Positions 40,501 to 53,100 of a stretch of 64,000 bases of DNA are shown here, one piece after another. This DNA is from Syngnathus acus (lineage: Eukaryota; Chordata; Actinopteri; Syngnathiformes; Syngnathidae), in NCBI RefSeq assembly GCF_901709675.1, contig NC_051089.1:6753476-6817475 (forward strand), read 5' to 3'. Positions within the stretch are counted from its first letter, which is position 1, and each line of letters starts with the position of its first letter. The position numbers were made by a program, and so were the translations under genes. The notes under the pieces were generated by a model. It saw only the letters and a list, made by a program, of their open reading frames with translations, ran no database searches and was not told where the DNA came from.

Positions 40501-43500
40501 TGCCGCCATTTTTGACATTATCACTATTGTTCGCGGCACAAAATTGGACATGAGACATCAGTATCTCATCCAAGAGATTATAAGCAATATTCATATTTTG
40601 CCTCGGCACTATTCTACAACTACACAACATCTCATTGAGAACTGTTTCTAACATTTTGGTGTAACAAAAGCAGGACAAAATATTGGAGTGCGATCTCGCT
40701 GTAAACTGACTGAATAGGAATGGCAGACGCATTCCCACCAGGACGACATCATTCATACATCATCCTCGACTTTGTTTCTGGTGTATTCCACTACATTCTC
40801 AACATTTTTTGTGCGTCTCATAACTTAATCCTCCGATCTCTGCCCCCCCCCATCTCCATTCTCGTCCTATTTCAATTTTTCTATCTGTGAGAATGCCCCG
40901 AGGCACCGTCCATACTTTATAACGCTGCCTTCATTACCCAGCCCCGCTGCAGCTGGCCATAAACGGAACACTGAAGATGTGGTAGGAGGGAAGCTTGCAC
41001 AAGAGAAAGGATAGAATTAGGGGGAAAGGAGTGGGAAGGGTCAAAATGCATACAATGAGTCAATTGTGGAGGCAATAGTAAGGATTGATATAGAGCTTGA
41101 AACTGAGTGTGAGTGTAAGAGATGCGAGGGCAAAGGCATAAAAACCTTAGTTGGAAGTTATTGGCGACAGATGGGATGAAAAATGTCATTGCCGTAAAAT
41201 AATATTAAGATTGTCTTGGCTTTATGGCACTGATGAATACAGATGCCGTGAGGGGGGGTTGCCCAGTTTGAAGTCGGCTACAAATACTCAAGAAATCAAA
41301 GATCCTTTTGCTTAATTTCCATTTCATAAAAGGTGTTGTGTCAGATATTGAAGGATAGATGATTTTAGCACATTGTTACTTTTGGGATGTTTTTTTCTTT
41401 TAAATCTTGGGAAAAAATCCAGATCAAAAATCTTTCCCTAATGTTCATTTTCCCAAAAGCAACAGTTTCCGTTGATCGAGCCCTATTCTTCCAATCTTAT
41501 CATTCTACACACCTCTCTGCGACCAAATGCATTTTGTTCTCTCTTGAATAGAAATGTTTCTCCAACCCTGAATAAAAAATGTTATATGGTCCTGATGCCT
41601 GAAGTGGTGCTAAAATAATAGCGGAAAAAAATGACCAATTCCTATTTTTTTTTTTGCAATGACTTCAGAAGAGGTCTCAATTCCACAGAGACCCATTTCA
41701 GTCCTTGCGGTATTCATTAATAGCGTTGGCCATTGTTTGAATTTGAATGATTTGATCAAACATCAAAACTACGTACGGAAATGTTTTACATTTTAGGAGA
41801 AGCCAAATGTTTCAGTCATTTCTTGATACTCTTTGCCCTACACTAAAAATCTGTCATCTGCGCCTACATGAATGATGACCTCGCCCTTGGCACCCACTTC
41901 CAAAAAGTTTTTGCTTCTATCTTTTCAATAACATTTTGATTTATTCTGATACAAAAAAACACAACTTCACTAGCTTTCCATTCTAATAACGTGGTAACTG
42001 TAACAAATAGCGAATGACAAGACAAGAATGAAAGCAAAGCTTCACCTTGCCCACTTGAAATTGGAGCTCATTTTGCGCTCATTGCACTCCAACACATCAT
42101 CATCATCAATAATTGTACCAGTGGGTGCATAAATTTCAGTAAATTGACCTCAAAAGACTGCCCTGAAATGTGATCACGAATACCCACTAAAAGGACGGGG
42201 CTGTGTTATTTGCTGCCACGTCATGGGGATGCTAATTTAACAAATTCCTTTAATTAAATGTTAATTCAAATTAAATTCTGCGTAATGCTTCTCAGCAAAG
42301 CTGTTCTTATTCACATTGTTAAAAACAACTTTTAATAATTATTTAGAATTCCAAATGCTTTGATGTGACCTCGGAAATGTGCTCAAAATAAAACTGTTTT
42401 ACATACAAATCTAAAAGTGGCAATTGGAGATGGTATGATTGATGTTATATTTTATAAACGCAGAGCAAAATGTTTTGCCATGTGTTGTCTGTGATGTAAT
42501 CACCACAGGAAACCAACCAGAAAAAATTGATGTATTTCTTATTTCCTTTACCTCGAATATGGCAGCGTGCGTCAATAATGGGTAAAAATAACAAATAAAT
42601 GAATAACTGGATTGAACAGGTGGTCTCAACTTCCACTTCTTTGGCTTGCGCAAATTATAGTTCACCGTGTTCAATTACAGTACTCAGCATCGCGCGCTTC
42701 CTGGAAAGCTCAAAAGAAAAAAAACATAATATACCTCATATAAAAATATCACAAAAGTAACTTTGCAGCATCTCACAAAGTTTCTTCAACCGTTTTTTTT
42801 CTTCACATGTCACATTATGGACTTTGCAGAAAATGGATGTATATATTAGTCTACACAATTATAAACATTGCACTTCAGCATAGTTTTACATAATAGAATA
42901 AAATGCTGATTATTCTGGTCAACTGCTATTAATTCAGAACCCATGGCATACATTTTTCACTGAGTGCTGGCCTAATATATTTGTTAAGCACTGTATATCA
43001 CATACATTTTTTTTCTTTCTAGACATTTGGTGTGAACATCAAGCCTGCATTTAAATATGCATGAGACACAGATAAACTGCCATCTGAAAGAAATCCACAT
43101 ACTGTAACTCTTGGCCATAAAAAATATTGAAAAATTGAGGGGTGGTATAGGTAACCTCACATAAGAACGGTGATCATTTTTCAACCAGCCTTCAAGGTGG
43201 TTCTATTCAGGGATCTCGTTTACCTGTCGGTTGAGGAGAAGCGCCTCTGGCTAAAGCCAAACTCTGGCAGGATTTTTACTTTCTTTACCTAGATTTGCCA
43301 CCTCTGATAATCAATATCATTGCACTGCTTTTCATATTACACGACGTACTGTGAAAATCTTATGTAATTGTTGTTAACGTCTGACCTGGTGATTTTGGGC
43401 ATCATAATTTGCAGAATTTTGCAGATTTCTATGCAGGACGTTTTTTCTCTTGTCATAGCCCATCATTATGAAATTATTTATATAATTCTTAAATACATGT

Positions 43501-46500
43501 AATATATTACTCTCTGTGATATTGTAAAGCACTCTCTCTCTCTTCCAAGTGTGGTAGCTTCTCGTGCTAATATATTAACATGCACATCCACAAAATGTCA
43601 TGTAAACCGATGTCACATGTTATCAGCACATACAATCATGGCGCATGAACACTCAAGATTCTAGTGACAGGAACATAGTTGTAGACTCTACCATATGTGC
43701 GGGCATGCATACGTAAAAGACATTTAAAGCCATCCTATCAAAAGCGTCATTATTGTAAAATTCTGTGTAGGGATGCACAGTAGTGAGACAGTAGTGAGAA
43801 TAGGTCATGATGGTTTTGTTCAACTCAAACTGTCACATCGCATCATTTCTACTTCTGTTAATTGTTTCTTAACAAATAATAGTGATAAATTTTTTTGGAG
43901 GGTTTTCACTCCATTTCGAAATGACCTGACTCTGTGACTTTTAAAGGTGACATCCCTCTAGGTTTACCTCTAGGGCCCTTTGTATTTCCTCACTTAGATA
44001 AGTGTTTGGTCTGTCTTCTTGCGTCGCTATTGCTCTTATTTGTCACTGCACTGACATTAAGTCATCTTCTTCTATTTTTAACTGTTATCTGTTTTTTGTG
44101 TACTGTTGCTCATGACTTAATTGTGTTGTATGAATGTCATATGAATGGTTTGTTTACTGAACATTTTTTCAGATCTTCATCATCAGATTGCCATTAACTG
44201 AACACTCAAAATAATCCCTAAGGGACCAATATACGAAATCAATTTTTTTTCTTCCAAATCCTATTTTTCTATAAATTAAGTGGCATGAAAGAGCAACTTC
44301 CACATAATATGATTCTGACGCCTCCAGTTTTTTAATTGCATCTATTTGATATAACTACTGCCTGAAATGTTGATATATGGCACCAAATTGTAAAAGCGTA
44401 CATATTAATTGTCATATTAAGCATATGCCTGGGACGCAATGGCACACTGATTGTGATTTATGCTCTTCATCGCCATCTGTTCATCCATCTGTCTGTCTGA
44501 CAACACAAACTATGAAACTTCTCCACGTGCATATAATGTCTAGACCATTCAAATTTGTTTTTAATATGCAAGACTACCACCTAAGTAAAAATCTTTTGTA
44601 TTTTTTTTTATATTTATTTTGAAAGTATAAAACACTTATTACAATCCATAGAGCACATACCGCCCAACATTTTCACCCATGAGTTAATTCAACTTTGCAA
44701 ATGAATATACCTAATAGACGGAGGTGTTTACCTTTAGCACCTTATGTCACGCTCTATTGAGGAAATGACACCGAGCTAATTACAAGTGTGACTGCAAAAG
44801 CTGTTAAAACGCTGCTCACACACAGCCTGTCAGGCATTAATCACCACTGTTCAATATACAAAGGTGATGTACCGCAGGCTTCGCTTAATACGTACATGCG
44901 GTCTGTCAATGTTGTCAGAAAATAGACGGGGGGGTTCGTTTAAATGGTGGAAAAGCATTGTGTCATATCAAATTAGTTCTTTCGGGTTCAGTGTAAATTG
45001 TGGCTCATTTGGTCAATGTTGCGCTCTTCTTAGTACCGGAAATACGAAATATGGCGGTGCTAAAGTTGACTCATTATGGATATTGTGGCATGGCTTGCAC
45101 CTCTTGGCAAGTTACCAATGTGAAGAAGAAAAAGCAGTTAGAGAGGCCAAAAGTGGAGTAGGCACATATAAATGGCCAGTTCCCACTAAAGTGCTTTTAG
45201 TATTGGTTGCTAAGGTATTTTCATGTTGGTTGCTATTGACAATATCGAGAAAGAAAAAGAAAAAAATAGGATGTTATTTAAGTAAAAACCTGCCCAATGA
45301 GGACAGGGGGAAAAAAAAAAATGCAAGGCCAGTGGGATTTCCAGCACAATATAATCAGTGTCTGAAATAAGTGAGATTATTTGTTTCTTTTGGATGTATG
45401 AAAAGCACTGGTGAGCATTTTTATTTGATTTCAAAATCAGACCCTGATTTAACATCTTTATGACGACAAGAAGTCATGCTGAAGGCAAAAATAAATCGAT
45501 AATGCATTCTTGTCAAACTGCCAGAAATTCCTGGGAGGAAAGTTTCCAGCGCACTCTGAAGGACACAAACTAAACTAATAAAGCAAAGTCATTTCTTTAG
45601 TAAATAAATATGTGCCTTAGCTGAACAATTAAAAATAAAACAAAAATACCGCAACCATTTACTTCTCCTTCCAACAGTATTTCAAAAGTAGCATCCCACA
45701 AAGGTTTGTATTTGACCTGAGGTGCTTTTATACGTCAACTATTTTGACAGGCGCCCTTACGGAACGCAGGCCACTAAAAAGAAAAACCACAGAGGCTCGA
45801 GGACAGAAGGCCACCTCCGAAGAAAGCACTCACATCTATTCGATAAGACAAAGTGCAGAGAGCTCAGGTAAAGAAAAGCACGATAAGCCCGTGATCATTA
45901 CACAGATGCATTCCGACAGCCGGTTCATTAAAAGACCATTTGAGTCCAGACAATTGTTTCTGCATGCGTGCTCCATTTACAGTGCTACACATCATGAGTG
46001 CTTTTATACCAGCTATTTTTCACATCCTGCAATTTCCTTTAAGGCTTTTAATACGCTTCATCCAATCTCTGGCTAGGTTCCATTTAATCTTTGCGCTCAG
46101 TATAAACACTTTAAATCGAATACATTTGTTTATTACCATTGTTCGGAATAATTGCAACAAAATCAAGTTAACGCAAATGTGAGGTGTCCCTTTGTCCGGA
46201 GCAACAATTTAAACGAAAAAGAAGCAAATATGTTCAAAAGTAAGTGAGCCCTGGTGTTTTTTACTTTTAAGCAAAACACAAAATATGTGTAGACAAGCCG
46301 AAGAAGCGTTATTAAAACTCAAGAAAACATAATATAGTCCTTTGGAATAAATGTAGTGATTTTAACACAGTACGCACGTTTATTCATATTCTCATGAAGC
46401 AGATAAAGCAACGAGACATTAAAGATGAATGTCACGCGAGAAGGAAATGCCCCGCCAGACGTTTCATCCGACTGAGCTTAAATATCAAAGATGAACTTAA

Positions 46501-47109
46501 TCAAAAACAGATGTATTCATGAGGAAAAGGACAATAGCTGGCGTACCTTTTCATATCGAGCGCCTAGCCATATCTATGGAATACATTTTTGCTTGCTTAA
46601 GTTAGAAAAACCAGGACGAAAAGTGACAATACAGGACCAAATTAAACTTGATAGAAAGAGTGACATATTCCCTCCTTACAATATCTTTCTTTGACGGCAG
46701 GTCCATATTGATGAACTGATATAACCATGTCAGTCTAAACTGAGCTGTAAAATCCTCTTTCTTAATTGAAACTTAAGCAAGTCTATAAACAAAATGCGGT
46801 CATCCAATATAAGTGATTGCAAATTAAATCCACGTTAGTGTTCTGTCACGTTAATTTCCAACAGAGTTGACAATGGCATGATAATCTGTCAGCCATGAAG
46901 GTGAAAATTACCACAGTTCTGCTCATCTTCTACCCACTCCCCAGTTATAATAGCATTTGCGAGTATGTCGTGTATTTTCCATTCAGTCTGATCATTTAAT
47001 TAGCATATTTGAGCAGGGGTGAAACGAATGCTGTCAGGAGTGATGAAAAAATGACAATACAATGGAGAGATGGAGAAAACAAAGAACCTGGCTAATTTAC
47101 GACTTCAGC

Positions 47110-47140
<31 letters not shown>

Positions 47141-50100
47141 CCATACATATGTATATATTACATACATACATATGTATATATATTACATGCATAAATACAT
47201 ATATCTATATATATCTATATATATATACTTATATATAATTTACAAAATCTTTGAGAAACAAAAATAGGGTAGGACTTGTTGAATAAACGACAGTCTCCAG
47301 ATTTGTACGCATGAGCTACTTTAGCAATGTTATGCCCTTTTTCCAGCTTTTGTGATTTTGTAAAAATGTAAGTCAGTGGCTTGATCGTTAATCTAAACTA
47401 TCTCGCTCGAAGTTCATCATGACAGGCAGCTGAATCTCTCAACCGAACATAACATTAATACAGTACCTCGGACGTTATGTTTTTTAAAGGCCAGACATAA
47501 TGCGCTGTATATAGAAATTCGTCCTCAACATGAGTTTTTTGTTGTTGTTGTTGTTGTTCCCTTATGTTGACGCAAGTCACGTTTGGAACATTGATTCCCC
47601 TTTATGTCGATATTACAAACCATAAAACAGGGGTTTTGCTGTCCTTGGCAATAGCTGTGCGGTTGTTTATTCACACTTTGTGATGCTGCACACCTTCTGG
47701 CCAAAACACAGCAGTGCGTGCTAGTGTGAAAAGCCCCGGGACGTTTGCACATTACCAACAGTATCGCACCCAATGTAGCATCAAGACATTTTCCCCTGAT
47801 GGAGAAAACAGTGACATGGGAATGAATTTACATTTTGGTCACACACTTGAACTCGAATCTGTCTTTTGAATAGGCCATCCTTGTCACGCTTGTATGCCGT
47901 TTCATCAGTACAACCAAAGACGAAGAATAGTTATAAAATACACAAGTTCCAAATCAGCACCACGGTTGCTACACTAAGGTACACTATTGGGTTAATTCCT
48001 TAATTAAGAATACAAACGCATTATGTTTGAAGATAGTGGCCCTGTGGCAATTATTTCCAAGCCTAAAAAGTATTTTTGTAAACTAATCTTTACTTTTGCA
48101 TGTGTATATACAGTATGACCTCTCCTATATGACAAATAGGTAGACAGCAGCCGCCATCAGAATCAAGCCAATCCTAAACAGACTCATCCCAGGAAGAAAA
48201 TTTAAATGGAGACATGAGTAATGATTTAAAATGACAAAATATACAAATAAACAAAGCACACTGCAACAATTGCACAATAATCTGTTAAAACGCAAAGCAG
48301 GGGCACTGAACAGGGAGTCTGTAAGTATTTAATCCTTAACAAGACACAGATGAGCCTCAATATTAAAAAGTTAAAACTGGCACAGAAGTGTCCAACAAAG
48401 TACCATTAAAAAGATGAAAAACAGAGGAAAGTAGAGGAGATAGATCCCAACGAGACAAGGCATTTTGCAACGCACACAAATCACTTTGTAAAGTGCAAAC
48501 TGAGGAAAATCAATCGAACCTCGAATAAAACATTGCACAAAGAGCAAGAGGACGATTCACCGCTTCAAAGAACAAGTTAAAAAACAAATCAGAAAACATG
48601 ACTGAGATGAAGAGCAATGGGAAGTGAGCTTCCGTGCGTCTTGGAACAATGAATCACCTTTTTAACTTCTAATCTGTCAAAAGGTCACGCTATCTTTCCA
48701 GAGGTTCTTCCTTTTTTCACACAAAAAAGTTTTCCTGCTTCGTGTCAGTTTGTGTTCTTCATGCTCCAGCTAGGGCATGTCCAAAAGCCCGGCGGAGAAG
48801 ATACTAACGTCACAAGCTAGCCCTCGTGGGTTTCAGCCTCCTTGCATGCGTCCTCTCAAGCATACGTGTTGTGAGGACGAGCCAGGTGTGGAGTCATGCC
48901 AAGGTTACACAAACTCACTGAAGTATGTTTACACAATCATGTGGAAGGTTAGCGGGTTTTGTTCTTTTGTTATTTTACAGCGCTACCTTGACTTTGATTT
49001 TTTTCGTTCCGTGACAAAGATAGTCGATTTACCCATATAGTCTAACAATGTTTCTCATTAAAATAAATTCAAAAACCATTAATCTGTTGCAACCCAACCC
49101 CCCCCACAAAAAAATAACTACTATTTGTTGTTTTTAGGTGGGCGTGACCTAGTGAGTGACCTCAGGAGACTCCAGCTCCAGTTGGCCATTTTCAATGTGT
49201 TTTGCTTTTCCACATATTCAAAAAAAAAAAAAAAAAAACACCGATGACTCAAAATTCCACAATTGGGGGCATTTGTAAATCAAGGTTACCACTCAGCTAA
49301 AAAAAATAAAACGGGAAAGGCAAAATGTCTCTTCAATAAGACGACAAGAGAAAGAAATGCAAAATCTGTCTCAGACCTTTTTCTTTTTGTACCACAAAAG
49401 GAGTACATCAGGTCCCACTTGAATAAGCATCATCAAGTTTAATGACCGCATGGGAACAACCAAGACTGCACAAATGAAAATTGTGCATGATAATTAATGT
49501 CAAAGATCGGCTTCATGAATAAAAAAAAAACATTTTATCTAATCCTGACCAATGAATCACCATGATAAAAGCGAGCGACCATACTGATTGTTACCATCCA
49601 ATTTCCCAGTGAATTATCGACAGGTTGCTAAGAACCACAAGCTGTTATTCTACATGACAATCACCATCCAGCAAGTTCTGACACAAATCATTAAGTTTGT
49701 GTCAAAATTGTCAATTTTCCCACTAGCGGATGCACTTCGATCAACACCTTATAGCCTCGCTCCTAATCGTTTACTCAAGCATCGTATGTCGTATTTCATC
49801 GTTGAGTGAGCTGTCGTCATATTCAATGTCATGCAGATGATATTCAATTAAAACTCTCTACATGACTAAATAACATGTCTGGATTGACGGCAATAAATAG
49901 AAGCTCGCTAAGGAGGCATTTGGGACATATCATCAGCTTCATCAACGCTGTCATAAGTCAGTCATGCGACATAATGGGAATCCATTTTGTCATCATCACT
50001 ATTAATGATGTATTCAAAAGCATTGACCCGTGGAGACTGCCACTTACCTGGTGCTGTCCGGAGCAGAATAGCCAGCGGAGAACATCGAACCTTTCTTCTG

Positions 50101-53100
50101 CCACCCCCCCATATAATTACATAATATTTCTCTTTTCAGACTAAATATGTATGTATCATCGGTTGGGTTTCTGAACCAAGTCCATCCCATCAGTAGAGGC
50201 TACTTGTAGTTAACCCTCGCCTGAACACTGCCCCACTGTCTCAGTCGTTAGGGTTCCAGGTCATCGGTCATCTGGTTGATAAGGGTGAGTCTATGTGATG
50301 GGGATCTAAAGAGAACTAGGGAGAGTGTTTGCAGTTGGGGGTTGAAGTGAGGTGACGGAAGTTTTTATGCATGGATTTTGTGACAGGCAGACGAAATACG
50401 ATTGATCTCATTTTTTTGGACTAAACTAGTGATTGAGCATAGCGTGAAATTAATAAATGTTAGGTTGGTGACAAAAAGGACAGATGTGACAAGCCTTCTG
50501 AAAACAACTGATTATTTTAGCTTTGAGTATGTTCCCTCTCGGACGACTGCACTCAGGCAGTATTTTTTTCCAGTCTTGAATTTCTCGGCTCATTTTTCCT
50601 CTTCTTTTGTAGTTCCATCTGCCATTCAGTCTGCTTCCAACCTTTCAAAATCCAAGTGCATTTTTCATCTTGTGTGAAGGCTATAAAAATATTAACTGAG
50701 TGTGTGAAATTGTGTTGTAGCTCAGTTCCTTGGAAAAAAACGTGACATTGGAAGGAGTTGACAATATGACGTCTATTTTATTTGTAGATGACAATTTCCA
50801 TAATTTGCCCTCCACCTGTTTTTTTTTTCTCCATTAACTGCTCTTAATGCCATTGAAAGTGTCTTTTATGTGCCTTCTCCGAATCACTGGCAGCAGTCTC
50901 TTCTGATATCTCTACTATTAACCTGGCAGCCATTGCTAATTGTTACATCGCTTTAGCTCCACCGCCAAGTAGGAAATGGCTCGCTAGAATTGCTTCTGAC
51001 CCCTGCGTTTGGGGGATGGGTAATTGAACAAGCTTTGGCCGTCAGAGCTAGTTAGCCTCACAGAAGTCCCGTTGCTTCTACGCCGACGATACAAGCCGGC
51101 CGACACCCCAGCAATTACCAGCTCCCCAGTTGAGGGGTGCCATGGGGAGAGGCACGGAAGGAGGGGGCCCTCATTAAGGTAAGGGGAGTGGATGAACGAT
51201 AAATCTGTGTGTGTGTGTGACTGGGTGAGAGTGTGAAGGTTAAATTGTTTGGTTTAAGAGGTTTGATGGTAAGGGTCTGTGAAATGCTATTGAGGACTGC
51301 GCACACAACAGGACTGAAGGCAAGATGAATTTAGTAAATGTACTACACGGAATTGATTTTTTTTTTTGTCTTATAAGCCCTTGGAAAATCAGGCTTTAAA
51401 ATGGCCATTTAAAGGATTGGATCAATGATGGAAGGAACTGTTTGGGGCAACGTATGCCTGGAGTGAATTAATAAGGATTTTAAGCCTGCTGGGAAATAAG
51501 CATGCAAGTGGAGATACGAGTGTGTGGGACTGCTCGTTGTTGTGTGTGAAAGGGTGTACGGCAAATGACCATGACCTGGCTCCTGGCTCACGGGGACAGT
51601 GGGGCAGTGACACAAGCAACAGCAGCACGGGGCCCCTATGACACGACAAGGCTTCTCAGTGGTCACATGTTAGCATGAATTTAGAATGTTCTCGTTTTGC
51701 CATTTGATGGGTTTAATGACCATCACCAGAGAACATAGCTTAGAACATAGATGTCAAACTCAAGGTACGGGGGCCAGATACGGCCCGCCACATCATTTTA
51801 TGTAGCCCCCAAAAGAAATATTTTGTATCAACTTTGTCATTATTACAATTACACATTTTCTTCACTTTTTAAACATAGATATTGCTAGCAATTTCAAAAT
51901 ACCGTTCATCTTTTTAAACTGTTTGAACAGTTTTAACTAGTCTCTGATTTCAAAACTAGTTATTAATCAGTTTGTTGGGTAGCCTATACTGTATTGACAG
52001 TCTTAATGCCCCTACGAGGGAAATTATGACTACAAAGCGGCCCGTGACAAAAACAAGTTTGACACCCCTGGTCTATAAGAACATATTTGTGGTGATTTTA
52101 TCACATATTACAGTAATATGACCTCATGTTATCGAACCACTTATGATCTAAGAGAGATGTCGGAACTTAAAAATGAGCTTGTCCACTAAAGACACACAAT
52201 GAATATAAAAAAAAAAGTCCCGAGCCTATTAAAGCTCAGCCAAACCATTTGGTACATACAGTACAGTATTGCCCTCAAATTGTATTGAAATAATTCTCAC
52301 TATAAGTCTTTCTTCTTTCTTTCTCCCCCATTTGTTAGCACTACGTCTACAACCAGGATGTGGCTAGTGTCACTCTGGGAAATTACTCGTCTCGTAATTA
52401 TTAGTGTCTGGGCAGAAGGAGATGTTTTATTGTAAAAGATTGCACCTTTCAAACAATAAAAGTCTGACTTACTGTAATAGACTACAGTTCAAATTACTTT
52501 TCAAAGAAGAACTTTCTTTTCAATAAGAATTGACTGCAGCAGGTACTTTCAAGTCTAATGGCTTGGAACATTTTGAGTGATGAGTGACCAGAGAAGCATT
52601 GGGTTAGGGAGCCCGTACTACTCGGACTAACTGTTGTAAAGCTTTCAGAAAGTCCAGCTGACTTCACTTTTCACCCAGGAGCATCTGAGACTTTTTTCCA
52701 AAGGGGATTAAATCTAATTGAAGGACCACACACCTGCATTATCTCTGCACTTTACTAGCAAGTATATATATTTTTTTATACTTTGTTGCATCTTCTTATC
52801 TTCACTCCCAGATACCAAAGTTCTACTTACTCGATGAATCTGCCCTTCAATGCACCAGCTGTGCTTTTCATCCCCTCCACCGTAAATCATCAGATACTCC
52901 TGGAAGCCATTCCCACCTGAAATCTCCTCAATCTGTCTTTCATCTCTCGCTTCCCTCAATCGCCCCATATCGTCCCTGGCTTCCTTCGTCCGTGGGAATG
53001 GCTCGAGTGAGAGTCAGCTACATGTGGAAGGAGTGCTGCTCCTCCTCATTTACTTACACTGCACATCTACACGGATGGACTTGATGGCAGCCACCCCCAC

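Larger units (their letters stand above)
33448..53057 (-). other. Large intron between Ig1 and Ig2
   Basis: The intron is 19.6 kb, phase 1. Its recognisable contents are a 70-bp direct duplication (35431-35571), small interspersed-repeat scraps (36650-36672, 38954-38987), a possible RT scrap (43934-43990), AT-rich and GTT microsatellites (47111-47237, 47540-47558), a poly-A run (49220-49238) and a hAT-like element (51747-52070). No gene on either strand is supported. A 168-codon plus-strand frame at 44864-45370 is unrecognised and is probably chance. Confidence 0.8.

Noticed and set aside
44864-45370. 168-codon plus-strand open frame
   Set aside because: No recognisable domain, low-complexity lysine run near the end, no splice or promoter evidence, and it lies in an AT-rich intron.
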